Shown in pieces: positions 11,222 through 22,347 of a stretch of 64,000 nucleotides of DNA. Each line of letters starts with the position of its first letter. Position 1 is the first letter of the stretch. The translations under genes and the position numbers were made by a program. The notes beneath the pieces are model-generated. The model searched no databases and had not been told where the DNA came from. It saw only the letters and a program-made list of their open reading frames with translations. The stretch lies in assembly GCF_026168755.1 (NCBI RefSeq), contig NZ_JAPFDR010000005.1, positions 1 through 64,000 on the forward strand. Reading direction: 5' to 3'. The stretch comes from Clostridium sp. GTDB lineage: Bacteria; Bacillota; Clostridia; Clostridiales; Clostridiaceae.

Positions 11222-12652
11222 TTGACAAGAGAGGCATATGCTGAGATGACTTTAGTTGATTTAAAAAATAAGGCTAAAGAGCTTGGAATAAAAAACATAA
11301 GTAAATTAAAGAAAAGCGAAATAATTGATGAATTAGTAAAGGTTACTCCGAATACTATAGAAAAAAATGGAGTGATTTTAACAGAAAGAATAGCTCCTAA
11401 AGTAAAGGAACAAGAAAATTCTAATAATACTTTTTCAAATAATTATGAAAATAGAGAAAATTACTCTATGACGGATGAACAAAAAGAAGAGAAGAAAGAG
11501 AGACTAAAAGTTATGATAAATGAATCTGGCTCTTCTAAGGGAGTATTAGAAGTTCAAGAAAATAATAACTTTGGATTCTTAAGGTGCAATAACTATTTAA
11601 CTGGAGAAAATGATATATATGTATCTCCATCACAAATAAGAAGATTTAACTTAAGAACAGGTGATGAAGTTCAAGGGAAAGTAAGAGAAGCTAAAGAGGG
11701 AGAAAAATTTAAAGCTTTATTATTTGTAGAAAAAGTAAATGGTGATAATCCGGAAAAGGCTATAGGAAGAAAGAATTTTGAAACATTAACTCCTATATAT
11801 CCTAATGAAAGATTACATTTAGAAACTAATAATGAGAAAGATTTGTCTTCTAGATTAATGGATATTATTTGTCCAATAGGAAAAGGACAAAGAGGAATAA
11901 TTGTTGCTCCACCAAAAGCTGGTAAAACTACTTTATTAAAAAAAGTTGCACAAAATATTAGTAAGAACCATCCTGATATTAAGCTTATAGTTTTATTAAT
12001 AGATGAAAGACCTGAAGAAGTTACTGATATGAAAAGATCTATAAATGGAGATGTTATTTACTCAACATTTGATGAGGAACCACAAAACCATGCAAAGGTA
12101 GCTCAAATGGTGTTAGAGAGAGCCAAAAGAATGGTAGAGCAAGGGAAGGATGTTGTTATATTATTAGATAGTATAACTAGGTTATCTAGAGCTTATAATT
12201 TAACAATAAATCCAACAGGTAGAACATTATCAGGAGGATTAGATCCAGGTGCATTAATAATGCCTAAAAAGTTCTTTGGAGCAGCAAGAAATATAGAAGA
12301 AGGCGGAAGTTTAACTATTCTTGCTACAGCACTAGTTGAGACAGGATCAAGAATGGATGATATGATATTTGAAGAGTTTAAGGGAACTGGTAATATGGAA
12401 GTTCACTTAGATAGAAGACTTCAAGAAAGAAGAATATTCCCTGCAATTGATATTTATAAGTCTGGAACTAGAAAAGAGGATTTATTATTATCAGATGAAG
12501 AGAAAGAAGTAGCATTTGCTATTAGAAAAGTTATGTATAGAGATGGTAATATTGAAAATGTTACAGAAAATCTAATAAATATGTTATCTAAAACAAAAAA
12601 TAATAAAGAGTTTATTCAAGTTTTTCCTAAGAATGATATATTTAAAAAATAG
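11222..12652 (+). CDS. rho: Transcription termination factor Rho
   Basis: [35 protein letters not shown]; Rho N-terminal SAP-like domain. Confidence 0.97.
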   Translation: MTREAYAEMTLVDLKNKAKELGIKNISKLKKSEIIDELVKVTPNTIEKNGVILTERIAPKVKEQENSNNTFSNNYENRENYSMTDEQKEEKKERLKVMINESGSSKGVLEVQENNNFGFLRCNNYLTGENDIYVSPSQIRRFNLRTGDEVQGKVREAKEGEKFKALLFVEKVNGDNPEKAIGRKNFETLTPIYPNERLHLETNNEKDLSSRLMDIICPIGKGQRGIIVAPPKAGKTTLLKKVAQNISKNHPDIKLIVLLIDERPEEVTDMKRSINGDVIYSTFDEEPQNHAKVAQMVLERAKRMVEQGKDVVILLDSITRLSRAYNLTINPTGRTLSGGLDPGALIMPKKFFGAARNIEEGGSLTILATALVETGSRMDDMIFEEFKGTGNMEVHLDRRLQERRIFPAIDIYKSGTRKEDLLLSDEEKEVAFAIRKVMYRDGNIENVTENLINMLSKTKNNKEFIQVFPKNDIFKK

Positions 12653-12666
12653 TTAATAGCATATAT

Positions 12667-12757
12667 AAAGAGGCTTATTTTTAAAGTAGATAAATACAAA
12701 TTCCATAGTTGAAAAGTTTGTATTACTAATATCTATTAAATAAAAAGCCTCTTTTAT
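12667..12757 (+). terminator. Long imperfect hairpin terminator after rho
   Basis: AAGAGGCTTattttt...AAATACAAA / TTTGTATTA...AAGCCTCTT then TTTATTAATTTTTTT. Confidence 0.6.
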
Positions 12758-12771
12758 TAATTTTTTTATTA

Positions 12772-12807
12772 AAAGAAAAAATGAGAAAGAATGTAATTCT
12801 TTCTCAT
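12772..12807 (-). terminator. Intrinsic terminator after rpmE
   Basis: Minus strand ATGAGAAAGAAT-tac-ATTCTTTCTCAT then T-run. Confidence 0.8.
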
Positions 12808-12823
12808 AAATTCTAATTTAATC

Positions 12824-13030
12824 TTATTTGTTAAGACCGAACTTCTTATTGAACTTGTCAACTCTACCGCCGATATCAACGATTTTTTGCTTACCAGTGA
12901 AGAATGGGTGGCATTTAGCACATATATCAACTTTTAACTCTTCTTTAACTGAACCAGTTGTGAAAGTGTTTCCACATGCGCACTTAACCACAGCATCGTG
13001 ATGGTATTCTGGATGTATGCCTTGTTTCAT
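12824..13030 (-). CDS. rpmE: 50S ribosomal protein L31, zinc-binding form
   Basis: [52 protein letters not shown] with CxC...CxxC. Confidence 0.95.
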   Translation of the reverse strand: MKQGIHPEYHHDAVVKCACGNTFTTGSVKEELKVDICAKCHPFFTGKQKIVDIGGRVDKFNKKFGLNK

Positions 13031-13196
13031 TTGATTCACCTCTTTCAAAATACATTCATTGAATTAATTCAATGACCTAATGAATTATAACATAAGGGTG
13101 AAAAACAGTCAATATAACTAGGAAATAAAAACATCTTTTTAAGTATATATTAAAATGCTATAATCGAAATAGACAAATATGAGAAGGAGAGACGTT

Positions 13197-13784
13197 ATGA
13201 GTAAATTATATTTTAGATATGGGGCCATGAATTCAGGAAAATCTACAAACCTTATGCAGGTAGCACACAATTATGAGGAGCGTGGAATGAGGGTTGTATT
13301 AATTAAACCATCAACTGATAAAAAAGGTGGAGATAAGTTAGTATCTAGATTAGGTGTTGAGCGTAAAGTTGACTTATTAATTAATGATGAACAAAACATA
13401 TATGAAGAGATTAAAAAATGGGAAGATAACAAATATAAAATAGATTGTATATTAGTAGATGAAGTACAGTTTTTAAAATCTCATCAAATAGATGAACTTT
13501 TTGAAATTGCAGTTTGCTTAGATATACCAGTTATTTGCTATGGGCTTAGAACAGATTTTAAAATGCAAGGCTTTGAAGGAAGTACAAGATTACTATTATT
13601 AGCGCATAGTGTAGAGGAGTTAAAAACTATATGTAAATGTGGAAGAAAAGCAGTTTTAAATGGTAGAAGAATAAATGGAAAATTTGTTTTTGAGGGTGAG
13701 CAAGTTGCTATAGATAATGTAGACAATGTTGAATATGAATCTTTGTGTGGACATTGTTACTTTAAATTTAAAAATGAAAAATAA
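13197..13784 (+). CDS. tdk: Thymidine kinase
   Basis: KLYFRYGAMNSGKSTNLMQVAHNYEERG; ILVDEVQFL. Confidence 0.95.
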   Translation: MSKLYFRYGAMNSGKSTNLMQVAHNYEERGMRVVLIKPSTDKKGGDKLVSRLGVERKVDLLINDEQNIYEEIKKWEDNKYKIDCILVDEVQFLKSHQIDELFEIAVCLDIPVICYGLRTDFKMQGFEGSTRLLLLAHSVEELKTICKCGRKAVLNGRRINGKFVFEGEQVAIDNVDNVEYESLCGHCYFKFKNEK

Positions 13785-13801
13785 AATGAAAGAGTGATGA
13801 T

Positions 13802-15556
13802 ATGAGAAAATGTGATGTTGGGGGTCAGGCTATAATTGAAGGAGTTATGATGCGTGGTTCTAAAGGATTAGCAACTGCGGTAAGAACTCCAAATGGAAAA
13901 ATAGAAGTTAAAGTTAAAAAAACAAAGCCAATAACAAAAAGATATAGAATTTTAAATATTCCTATAATTAGAGGAGCAGCTACATTAATAGATTCATTAA
14001 TAGTTGGTATTAATACGCTAAATTATTCAGCAAGTTTTTTTGAAGAAGATGAAGAAGAATCAAAATTTGATCTTTGGCTTAAAAGTAAATTAGGAGATAA
14101 AGGTGCTAATGATTTGCTTGTTACAATAACTATGATGATTTCTCTTTTAATTGCTGCTGGATTGTTTCTTGGTATACCTACTGCAGTAGCATCAATATTT
14201 AAAAATATAGGATTACATCCTATAGTATTAAATTTAATTGAATCAGCTATAAGAATAGCTATCTTAGTAACTTATATGTATTTAATAAGTAAGTTAGATG
14301 ATATATACAGGGTATTTCAATATCATGGTGCAGAACATAAAACTATATTTTGTTATGAGTCTGAAGAAAAACTAACGATTGAAAATGTAAGAAAGTTTGG
14401 AAGATTACATCCTAGATGTGGAACTAATTTTCTATTTTTAACTATGATAGTTAGTATTATTTTGTTTACTTTAACAGGATGGGGTGGATTTTGGCAAAGA
14501 CTTATATTGAGAATAGTACTTATGCCTATAGTTGCTGGAATTACGTATGAATTAATAAAATGGCTTGGAAGGACTGAAAGTAAATTGGGAAAGATTATTG
14601 CATATCCAGGTTTAAAATTACAAGAGCTTACTACTAAGGAGCCTGATGATTCTCAATTAGAAGTTGCTATAAAATCTTTAATGGCAGCAGAAGGAATTGA
14701 ATATAAGAAGACAATTGGGGAATTATTAATAGATGGGAACAAGATATTAAAGGAAGTCGATATAGAAACTTATATATTAGATACTCAATTATTATTAGGA
14801 AAAGTTCTTGGAAAAGATAAACTTTATTTAATTACTAACAAGGAAGAGGAAGTTAGCAAATTCAAGGAAAGAGAATTTTATAGATTAATAAAGAAAAGAA
14901 AAGAAAAAATGCCTATTAAGTATATATTAAAGAGTGCTGAATTTATGGGATTAGATTTTTATGTTAAAGAAGGTGTACTTATTCCAAGAGGAGATACTGA
15001 AATATTAGTAGAAGAAATTCTTAATATTATTAAGGATGATAGAGAGTACACAGTTTGTGATTTATGTTGTGGAAGTGGTGCTATAGGTATATCTGTTGCT
15101 TATTTAAGAGAAAACACTAAGGTAGATTTAATTGATTATTATGATATTCCGGAAAAAGTAACTAAGAGGAATATAACAAAGCATAATTTAAACTCTAGAG
15201 CAACATTTATAAAAAGTGATTTACTAGAAGAACCTATAAATCAACAAAATAAATATGATATATTAGTTTCTAATCCACCATATATAAAGGAAGAAATTAT
15301 AGAGACATTAATGGATGATGTTAAAAATTATGAACCTCATACAGCCTTAAGTGGTGGAGAAGATGGGCTATATTTCTATAAAAAAATTGTTGATGATAGT
15401 GATAAAATATTAAATGAGAATGGAATATTAGCCTTTGAAATAGGGCACGATCAAGGTGAAGAGGTTAGTGATTTAATGCTTGAAAAAGGATATAAAAATG
15501 TAAGGGTAGTTAAGGATTTAGCAGGGCATGATAGAGTAGTTATTGGTGAACTTTAG
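13802..15556 (+). CDS. prmC: DUF1385 membrane protein fused to release factor N5-glutamine methyltransferase (PrmC)
   Basis: N-terminal GGQAIIEGVMMRG (DUF1385); C-terminal PRGDTEILVEEIL, DLCCGSGAIGISVA, SNPPYIKEE (PrmC/HemK); one uninterrupted 584-aa ORF. Confidence 0.9.
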   Translation: MRKCDVGGQAIIEGVMMRGSKGLATAVRTPNGKIEVKVKKTKPITKRYRILNIPIIRGAATLIDSLIVGINTLNYSASFFEEDEEESKFDLWLKSKLGDKGANDLLVTITMMISLLIAAGLFLGIPTAVASIFKNIGLHPIVLNLIESAIRIAILVTYMYLISKLDDIYRVFQYHGAEHKTIFCYESEEKLTIENVRKFGRLHPRCGTNFLFLTMIVSIILFTLTGWGGFWQRLILRIVLMPIVAGITYELIKWLGRTESKLGKIIAYPGLKLQELTTKEPDDSQLEVAIKSLMAAEGIEYKKTIGELLIDGNKILKEVDIETYILDTQLLLGKVLGKDKLYLITNKEEEVSKFKEREFYRLIKKRKEKMPIKYILKSAEFMGLDFYVKEGVLIPRGDTEILVEEILNIIKDDREYTVCDLCCGSGAIGISVAYLRENTKVDLIDYYDIPEKVTKRNITKHNLNSRATFIKSDLLEEPINQQNKYDILVSNPPYIKEEIIETLMDDVKNYEPHTALSGGEDGLYFYKKIVDDSDKILNENGILAFEIGHDQGEEVSDLMLEKGYKNVRVVKDLAGHDRVVIGEL

Positions 15557-15581
15557 AAAAATATTATGTGCTTGTTAGAAC

Positions 15582-15611
15582 TTGATAAAATCATGATTAT
15601 TATGTTATAAT
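15582..15611 (+). promoter_or_regulatory. Candidate sigma-A promoter upstream of prfA
   Basis: TTGATA - 18 nt - TATAAT. Confidence 0.5.
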
Positions 15612-15647
15612 ATTTCAATATGAAAAAATACAGTACGGAGTGATACT

Positions 15648-16733
15648 ATGTTATTAGATAAATTAGCATTTACGGAAAATAAATACGAAGAACTATCAGT
15701 TAAAATATCAGATCCTTCAATAATGGCTAACCAAAAAGAGTGGAGAAAGTTATGTAAGGAACATGCTGACTTAGAAATAATAGTAACAGCATATAGAGAA
15801 TATAAAAAGGTAGTTGAAGATTTAGAAGCTAACAAAGAAATGTTAGAAGAAGAAACAGATAAAGAAATGAAAGAAATGTTATCTGAAGAGATTTCAAGTC
15901 TTAAAGAACAAGAAGAAGAATTAGAAAATAAGATACAAATTTTATTATTACCAAAAGATCCTAACGATGATAAAAACGTATTTGTTGAAATCAGAGGTGG
16001 AGCTGGTGGAGATGAAGCAGCATTATTCGCAGCAAATCTTTTCAGAATGTATACAAGATACGCAGAATCTCAAAGATGGTCAGTTGAAATGATGAGCTCA
16101 AATGAAAATGACCTTGGTGGATTTAAAGAAGTTGTATTTATGATTAAAGGTAATGGAGCTTATTCAAAGCTTAAGTATGAAAGTGGTGTACATAGAGTAC
16201 AAAGAGTACCAGATACAGAAAGTTCAGGTAGAATTCATACGTCTACAGCTACAGTTGCGGTTTTACCAGAAGTTGATGATGTTGAAATAGAAATCAATGA
16301 TAAAGATTTAAGAATTGATGTTTACAGATCTTCAGGTAATGGAGGACAATGTGTTAATACAACAGATTCAGCAGTTAGAATAACACATATACCTACAGGT
16401 ACAGTTGTTGCATGTCAAGATGAAAAATCACAACTTAAGAATAAAGAAAAAGCTATGAAAGTATTAAGAGCTAGACTTTATGAAGTTGCAGAAGCTGAAA
16501 GGCTTGCAGGAATTGCAGAAGATAGAAAGAGCCAGGTTGGTACAGGGGATAGAAGTGAAAGAATAAGAACTTATAACTATCCTCAAGGAAGAGTTACTGA
16601 TCATAGAATTGGATTAACATTATATAAATTAGATACTTTTATGAATGGAGATATTGAAGAAGTTATAAATGCGTTAATTACTGCAGACCAAGCAGAAAAA
16701 ATGCAAGCAATGGGTAATACTGATTCAATATAA
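15648..16733 (+). CDS. prfA: Peptide chain release factor 1
   Basis: GGQ motif ([23 protein letters not shown]); class I RF domains; follows prmC. Confidence 0.96.
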   Translation: MLLDKLAFTENKYEELSVKISDPSIMANQKEWRKLCKEHADLEIIVTAYREYKKVVEDLEANKEMLEEETDKEMKEMLSEEISSLKEQEEELENKIQILLLPKDPNDDKNVFVEIRGGAGGDEAALFAANLFRMYTRYAESQRWSVEMMSSNENDLGGFKEVVFMIKGNGAYSKLKYESGVHRVQRVPDTESSGRIHTSTATVAVLPEVDDVEIEINDKDLRIDVYRSSGNGGQCVNTTDSAVRITHIPTGTVVACQDEKSQLKNKEKAMKVLRARLYEVAEAERLAGIAEDRKSQVGTGDRSERIRTYNYPQGRVTDHRIGLTLYKLDTFMNGDIEEVINALITADQAEKMQAMGNTDSI

Positions 16734-16742
16734 TGCGTTTAG

Positions 16743-16773
16743 AAGCCTTGCATTATTTAATGTAAGGCTTTTA
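16743..16773 (+). terminator. Intrinsic terminator after prfA
   Basis: AAGCCTTGCATT...AATGTAAGGCTTTTA. Confidence 0.65.
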
Positions 16774-16787
16774 AAATAGGTGATAAT

Positions 16788-17375
16788 ATGAAGATTGAAA
16801 AAGCAATAAAGAAACAAAATAGGTATAATAAGCTATTTATTATTTTTATGTTTTTTTTAGCAATATTCCTTCCGATTATAACTTACTTAGCATATATTAG
16901 GACTTTTAATATGTTAGCATTTCTATTATTAATAGAAATTCTTATTTTCATAGCAATTATAAGAAAAGTTAATGACTGTACATTGAACTTTATTTGTGCT
17001 AATAATAAATTAAAGTTTAGAGATGGGTTATTTTCATCTTATACATATATTCAATGTGATAGAATGGCTATTGTACATACTAATAAAAATAATGAAGATA
17101 TGGAAATTATAATTGTTACTAGAGGAAAAGTTAAAAATCAAAAGATGAAACTAATAAATAAAGAGTTTATGAAAAAATATGAAGAGGCAGCACTTGAGTA
17201 TAGACGGATAAAAAGAATAAATCAAGATGTAGCTTTTTATTTTAAGGTTATTAAATATGGAGAATTAAAAAAATATATACTTTTAGATAATATATATAGA
17301 AATTGTGTTAATGCTACATATACGGCATCAGCTATAGATAGTATAAAAATAGCAAGAAGTCAAAAAGAAATTTAA
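16788..17375 (+). CDS. Hypothetical protein with two predicted N-terminal TM segments
   Basis: 195 aa; LFIIFMFFLAIFLPIITYLAYI and FLLLIEILIFIAII hydrophobic segments. Confidence 0.6.
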   Translation: MKIEKAIKKQNRYNKLFIIFMFFLAIFLPIITYLAYIRTFNMLAFLLLIEILIFIAIIRKVNDCTLNFICANNKLKFRDGLFSSYTYIQCDRMAIVHTNKNNEDMEIIIVTRGKVKNQKMKLINKEFMKKYEEAALEYRRIKRINQDVAFYFKVIKYGELKKYILLDNIYRNCVNATYTASAIDSIKIARSQKEI

Positions 17376-17394
17376 AGAAAGAAGGTAATCCCTT

Positions 17395-18444
17395 ATGGAA
17401 ACTAAGGTTGCCATAATTAAAGATATTAAAAAAGATATTAAATTTATAGAGGAAGCTGCAGAAGTTATAAGAGCTGGTGGAACAGTAGCTTTTCCTACAG
17501 AAACAGTATACGGTTTAGGCGCAAATGCATTAAATGAAGAGTCTGTAAAAAAGATATTTATTGCTAAGGGGAGACCACAAGATAATCCATTAATTGTTCA
17601 TGTTAGCTCTAAAGATATTTCTAGCTTAGTAAAAGAGGTTCCTACTATAGCTCAAGAGTTAATTAATAAATTTTGGCCAGGTCCGTTAACTATAATTTTA
17701 GAAAAAAAATATATTATACCTAATATGACAAGTGCAAACCTTGATACTATTGGTATAAGAATGCCTAACTCAGAGATAGCACTTAAACTTATAGAACTTT
17801 CAGAAAGACCAATTGCTGCACCATCAGCTAATATATCAGGGAGACCAAGTCCAACTGAAGTAGAAAGATGCGTGGAAGATTTAAATGGTAGAGTTGATTA
17901 TATAATTGGCGGAGAAAGTAGTGATATTGGAGTTGAATCTACTATTATTGATTGTACAGTTAACCCTCCGATGATATTAAGACCAGGTGGAATAACTTTA
18001 GAAATGCTTAGGGAAATAGATTCTAATATAGATATAGATAAAGCATTAAAATCAAAACCAAGTGCTGACTTAAAACCAAAGGCACCTGGAATGAAGTATA
18101 GGCACTATGCTCCAAAGGCACATTTAAAAATAATTAGAGGCAAAAATGAAAAAACTATTGAAATTATTAAAGAAATGTTAGAAAATTATATAGAAAAAAA
18201 TAATGATGTAGCTGTACTGACTACAGATGAGAACTTAAATAAATTTGATAAAGGTAGTGTGATATCTTTAGGTAGTGAGAAAGATTTAAGTCAAATTGCC
18301 AAACATCTTTTTGAAGCCTTACGAAAATGTGATGACCTAGGTGTACAATATATTTTATGTCAGGGATTTGAAGAAAAAGGTGTTGGTGTTGCAATAATGA
18401 ATAGGTTAAGTAAAGCTGCTGGATATGATATTGTAGATGTATAA
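17395..18444 (+). CDS. tsaC: L-threonylcarbamoyladenylate synthase (Sua5/YwlC type)
   Basis: GGTVAFPTETVYGLGANA, RPIAAPSANISGRPSPT; C-terminal Sua5 domain. Confidence 0.93.
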   Translation: METKVAIIKDIKKDIKFIEEAAEVIRAGGTVAFPTETVYGLGANALNEESVKKIFIAKGRPQDNPLIVHVSSKDISSLVKEVPTIAQELINKFWPGPLTIILEKKYIIPNMTSANLDTIGIRMPNSEIALKLIELSERPIAAPSANISGRPSPTEVERCVEDLNGRVDYIIGGESSDIGVESTIIDCTVNPPMILRPGGITLEMLREIDSNIDIDKALKSKPSADLKPKAPGMKYRHYAPKAHLKIIRGKNEKTIEIIKEMLENYIEKNNDVAVLTTDENLNKFDKGSVISLGSEKDLSQIAKHLFEALRKCDDLGVQYILCQGFEEKGVGVAIMNRLSKAAGYDIVDV

Positions 18445-18539
18445 ATAAGGAGGATGGGGGAACCTATTCTTCTTTTTTTATAAAATAAAGATATAATAAT
18501 ATAATTGTTATATATTAAATAACAGAAAGGTTGGTTTTT

Positions 18540-18989
18540 ATGAAGATTGCGTTAGGTTGTGACCATGGTGGATTAAACTTAAAAGAAGAAATAGCTAAAT
18601 ATCTAGAAACTCAAAATATTGAGTTTAAGGATTTTGGAACATATACTGAAGAATCATGCGATTATGCTGATATAGCATTACCAGTTGCTGAGGCTGTAGT
18701 AGCTAAAGAGTTTGATTTTGGTATATTAATTTGTGGTACAGGAATAGGAATAGGAATTGCGGCAAATAAGGTTCCAGGAGTAAGAGCAGCACTTTGTTCA
18801 GATACATTTAGTGCACATGCCACTAGAGAACATAATGATGCTAATATATTAACTATGGGGGAAAGAGTTGTTGGCAAGGGATTAGCGATAGACATAGTTA
18901 AGGCATTTTTAGGCGCTGAATTTGAAGGCGATAGACATGCAAGAAGAATTAATAAAGTCACAGAAATTGAAAAAAAATATTCTAAATAA
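18540..18989 (+). CDS. rpiB: Ribose 5-phosphate isomerase B
   Basis: MKIALGCDHGGLNLKEEI; ICGTGIGIGIAANKVPGVRAALC. Confidence 0.95.
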   Translation: MKIALGCDHGGLNLKEEIAKYLETQNIEFKDFGTYTEESCDYADIALPVAEAVVAKEFDFGILICGTGIGIGIAANKVPGVRAALCSDTFSAHATREHNDANILTMGERVVGKGLAIDIVKAFLGAEFEGDRHARRINKVTEIEKKYSK

Positions 18990-19016
18990 TAAAATTTACT
19001 TAGGAGGAATAAGAAA

Positions 19017-19646
19017 ATGAGTAAAGTAACAGAAATGAAACACCCTTTAATATCACATAAATTAGCATACATAAGAAGTAAGGATACAGGATCAAAATAC
19101 TTTAGAGAGTTAGTTGAAGAAGTATCTATGTTAATGGCATATGAAGTTACTAGAGATTTAGAGACTGAAGAAGTTGAAGTAGAAACTCCAATATGCAAAA
19201 CTAAGTGTCAAATGTTAGCAGGAAAGAAGATGGCGATAGTTCCAATATTAAGAGCTGGACTTGGAATGGTAGATGGAATATTAAACTTAATTCCAGCAGC
19301 AAAGGTTGGACATATAGGTTTATATAGGGATGAAGAAACTCTTCAACCAGTAGAGTATTTTTGTAAGCTTCCACAAGATATAGCTGAAAGAGATGTAATT
19401 GTAGTTGATCCAATGTTAGCAACAGGGGGCTCTGCAGCTGATGCTATAACTTTATTAAAACAAAGAGGAGCTAAGAAAATAAGATTAATGTGTTTAATTT
19501 CTTCTCCAGAAGGAATTAAGTTAGTTCAAGAGCAACATCCAGATGTTGATATTTATGTTGCAGCTATTGATGAAAAATTAAATGAAAAGGGATATATTGT
19601 ACCAGGTCTTGGAGATGCTGGAGATAGACTTTTTGGAACTAAGTAA
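19017..19646 (+). CDS. upp: Uracil phosphoribosyltransferase
   Basis: [29 protein letters not shown] loop. Confidence 0.97.
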   Translation: MSKVTEMKHPLISHKLAYIRSKDTGSKYFRELVEEVSMLMAYEVTRDLETEEVEVETPICKTKCQMLAGKKMAIVPILRAGLGMVDGILNLIPAAKVGHIGLYRDEETLQPVEYFCKLPQDIAERDVIVVDPMLATGGSAADAITLLKQRGAKKIRLMCLISSPEGIKLVQEQHPDVDIYVAAIDEKLNEKGYIVPGLGDAGDRLFGTK

Positions 19647-19647
19647 T

Positions 19648-19680
19648 AAAAAGCGAAGACAGCAGTCTTCGCTTTTTATT
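19648..19680 (+). terminator. Intrinsic terminator after upp
   Basis: AAAAAGCGAAGAC-agca-GTCTTCGCTTTTT. Confidence 0.85.
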
Positions 19681-19759
19681 AAATTAATATGTTATATGAT
19701 AAACTGAAATAATGGTAAGCTAAAATTAATTTGGTAAAAGAAATAGGAGGACAAATATT

Positions 19760-20257
19760 ATGGGGAAAAGAGAAGGTTATTTATCATGGGATGATTATTT
19801 TATGTCTGTTGCCTTGTTATCAGGAAAGAGAAGTAAGGACCCAAATACACAGGTCGGTGCTTGTATAGTAAATAAAAACAATATAATTGAAAGTATAGGA
19901 TATAATGGACTTCCAAAGGGATGTTCAGATGATGAGTTTCCATGGGATAAAGAAGGAGAAACTTTAAATACAAAATATCCATTTGTAGTTCATGCTGAAT
20001 TAAATGCAATTTTAAATGCCAAAGGAAAAGATTTATCAGGATGTAGAATATATGTTGCACTTTTTCCTTGTAATGAATGTGCAAAAGCAATAATACAATC
20101 AGGAATAAGTGAAGTTATATATTTGAGTGATAAATATGCAAATACAGATTCAGTAAAGGCATCAAAACTTATGTTTAAATGTGCTGGAGTAAAATTAAAT
20201 CAATTAGAAGCAACCCATGGAAAAATAGAATTATCATTTGATATTAATGATATTTAG
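19760..20257 (+). CDS. comEB: dCMP deaminase (ComEB-like)
   Basis: HAELNAILNAKG and PCNECAKAIIQSG zinc deaminase motifs. Confidence 0.85.
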   Translation: MGKREGYLSWDDYFMSVALLSGKRSKDPNTQVGACIVNKNNIIESIGYNGLPKGCSDDEFPWDKEGETLNTKYPFVVHAELNAILNAKGKDLSGCRIYVALFPCNECAKAIIQSGISEVIYLSDKYANTDSVKASKLMFKCAGVKLNQLEATHGKIELSFDINDI

Positions 20258-20439
20258 TATTGATGATTTTGATAAAATAATGACAACATAAAAAGAGAGA
20301 ATATAACTATAATTATTTAAGTATTAATTTATTTAATGTGCATATACATATGATATTGTATCGGAAACAATAAAATATAAGAATATAAAGAGAATAAAAG
20401 GTAAAAAAATAATATAAGGTAAAATATTTTTAAAATTAG

Positions 20440-20469
20440 TTGATAATGGAAAAAATAAAGTGGTATAAT
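20440..20469 (+). promoter_or_regulatory. Predicted thlA promoter
   Basis: TTGATA - 18 nt - TATAAT. Confidence 0.6.
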
Positions 20470-20504
20470 AATAGTGTTAATTGTTTAACAATTAACACTA
20501 TTAT
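20468..20504. promoter_or_regulatory. Predicted Rex operator in the thlA promoter region
   Basis: 16-bp perfect inverted repeat ATAATAGTGTTAATTG-tttaa-CAATTAACACTATTAT; contains GTGTTAA-TTGT-TTAACAA (20474-20491), 13 of 14 matches to the Rex consensus TTGTTAAnnnnTTAACAA. Confidence 0.7.
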
Positions 20505-20538
20505 GATTTTATGGGTATAGTAATGGGAGGAAGTTTTT

Positions 20539-21720
20539 ATGAGAGAAGTAGTAATAGTTAGTGCAGTAAGAACTGCAATTGGTTCATTTGGAGGATCATT
20601 AAAGGATATTCCAGCAGCAGAACTAGGATCAATAGTAATTAAAGAAGCTGTAAATAGAGCTGGAATTAAGCCAGAATTAGTAGAAGAAGTAGTTATGGGA
20701 AATGTTATTCAAGCAGGACAAGGACAAAATGTAGCTAGACAAGCAGCTGTAAAAGCTGGGTTACCAGTAGGAGTTCCTGCAATGACAATAAATAAAGTGT
20801 GTGGATCAGGCTTAAGATGTGTTGCTTTAGCTGCTCAAATGATAAAAGCTGGTGATTGTGATGTAGTTATTGCAGGAGGTATGGAAAATATGTCATTAGC
20901 GCCATATGCCATGCCAGGTGCTAGATGGGGTCAAAGAATGGGCGATGGAAAAATGGTTGATACAATGATTAAAGATGCTTTATGGGATGCATTTAATGAT
21001 TATCATATGGGAGTTACAGCTGAGAATATAGCAAAAGAATGGGGATTAACAAGAGAAATGCAAGATGAATTTGCATTAAATTCTCAATTAAAAGCTGAAA
21101 AGGCAATTAAAGAAGGTAAATTTGTAGATGAAATAGTACCAGTGGTTATTCCTCAAAGAAAAGGTGAACCTAAAGTATTTGCTCAAGATGAATTCCCAAG
21201 ATTCGGATCAACAATTGAAAAGATGGCTAAATTAAGACCATCATTCATTAAAGATGGAACTGTAACAGCTGCTAATGCATCAGGAATTAATGATGGAGCT
21301 GCTGCATTTGTAGTTATGAGTGCAGAAAAAGCTCAAGAATTAGGTGTAAAACCAATGGCTAAAATAGTTTCTTATGGAAGTAAAGGATTAGATCCTGCTA
21401 TCATGGGATATGGTCCATTCCATGCAACAAAGAAAGCATTAGAAGTAGCAGGATTAACTGTTGAAGATATGGATTTAATAGAAGCAAATGAAGCATTTGC
21501 GGCTCAAAGCTTAGCTGTAGCTAAGGATTTAAACTTTGATATGGAAAAAGTTAATGTAAATGGTGGTGCTATTGCACTTGGACATCCAGTAGGAGCTTCA
21601 GGGGCTAGAATATTAGTTACATTACTTCATGAAATGGAAAAGAGAGATGCTAAAAAGGGATTAGCAACTTTATGTATAGGTGGAGGAATGGGAACTGCTT
21701 TAGTAGTTGAGAGAGTTTAG
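20539..21720 (+). CDS. thlA: Acetyl-CoA acetyltransferase (thiolase)
   Basis: [63 protein letters not shown]. Confidence 0.96.
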   Translation: MREVVIVSAVRTAIGSFGGSLKDIPAAELGSIVIKEAVNRAGIKPELVEEVVMGNVIQAGQGQNVARQAAVKAGLPVGVPAMTINKVCGSGLRCVALAAQMIKAGDCDVVIAGGMENMSLAPYAMPGARWGQRMGDGKMVDTMIKDALWDAFNDYHMGVTAENIAKEWGLTREMQDEFALNSQLKAEKAIKEGKFVDEIVPVVIPQRKGEPKVFAQDEFPRFGSTIEKMAKLRPSFIKDGTVTAANASGINDGAAAFVVMSAEKAQELGVKPMAKIVSYGSKGLDPAIMGYGPFHATKKALEVAGLTVEDMDLIEANEAFAAQSLAVAKDLNFDMEKVNVNGGAIALGHPVGASGARILVTLLHEMEKRDAKKGLATLCIGGGMGTALVVERV

Positions 21721-21754
21721 TTTTTTTATTTAGTAAATTAATAAAAGCAAGTGA

Positions 21755-21785
21755 AAAAAGGAGCTTTTTAGAGGCTCCTTTTACT
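21755..21785 (+). terminator. Intrinsic terminator after thlA
   Basis: AAAAGGAGCtttttagagGCTCCTTTT. Confidence 0.75.
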
Positions 21786-22230
21786 ATTTAGCATATTATA
21801 AAGAAATTTAATGATAGTTATTTGAATAAATAATAACAAATTTGAAAAAAATAATGAATAAATTGCATTTTAATTATTCAAATACAATAAAAAAATCACA
21901 TAATATAGTAGAATGCAAGTTTGAAAATGATAAAAAAAAACTGAAAAAATTTTAAAATAATAATATTATTAGAAAAAAATAACATAATAAAACTATAAAA
22001 CGTTATCAAAAGAAAAAAATAAAAAAATAAGAATTTTAAGAAAATTAAAAAAAATGCAAGAAATAATAATTGTGTGTAAAAAAAAATTAAAATAGGCAAA
22101 AAAGAGATTTTGCGTGAGCATTAGTGAAGTATTATCTAATAATAGGCGATTTTAGCGATAAACTGTAAAAAATAAGTAAAAACTAGGTTTTTATTAATTT
22201 CAAAGTAGGTATATAATTGCTACTGTTACC

Positions 22231-22347
22231 GGGATATGAAGATACTAATAAATTAATAGTATTCCTATATAAGAGCTTTTTTATACATATAAAACTATAA
22301 GGCGTAGTTAGTTTTTATATAGGAATAAGGAAAAATCACTATATCCC
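22231..22347 (+). promoter_or_regulatory. Candidate structured 5' leader of the atp operon
   Basis: GGGATAT (22231-22237)/ATATCCC (22341-22347) enclosing ATTCCTATATAA (22261-22272)/TTATATAGGAAT (22315-22326) with apical AACTA/TAGTT, plus ATACTA/TAGTAT (22242-22247/22257-22262); TATAAT -10 at 22212-22217. Confidence 0.5.

Noticed and set aside
18662-19198. 178-aa minus-strand ORF
   Set aside because: Antisense to rpiB and upp, which have clear family signatures; typical antisense shadow ORF.
21896-22099. 67-aa minus-strand ORF rich in F, L, I and Y
   Set aside because: Artefact of the A-rich plus strand upstream of the atp operon; no RBS or recognisable domain.
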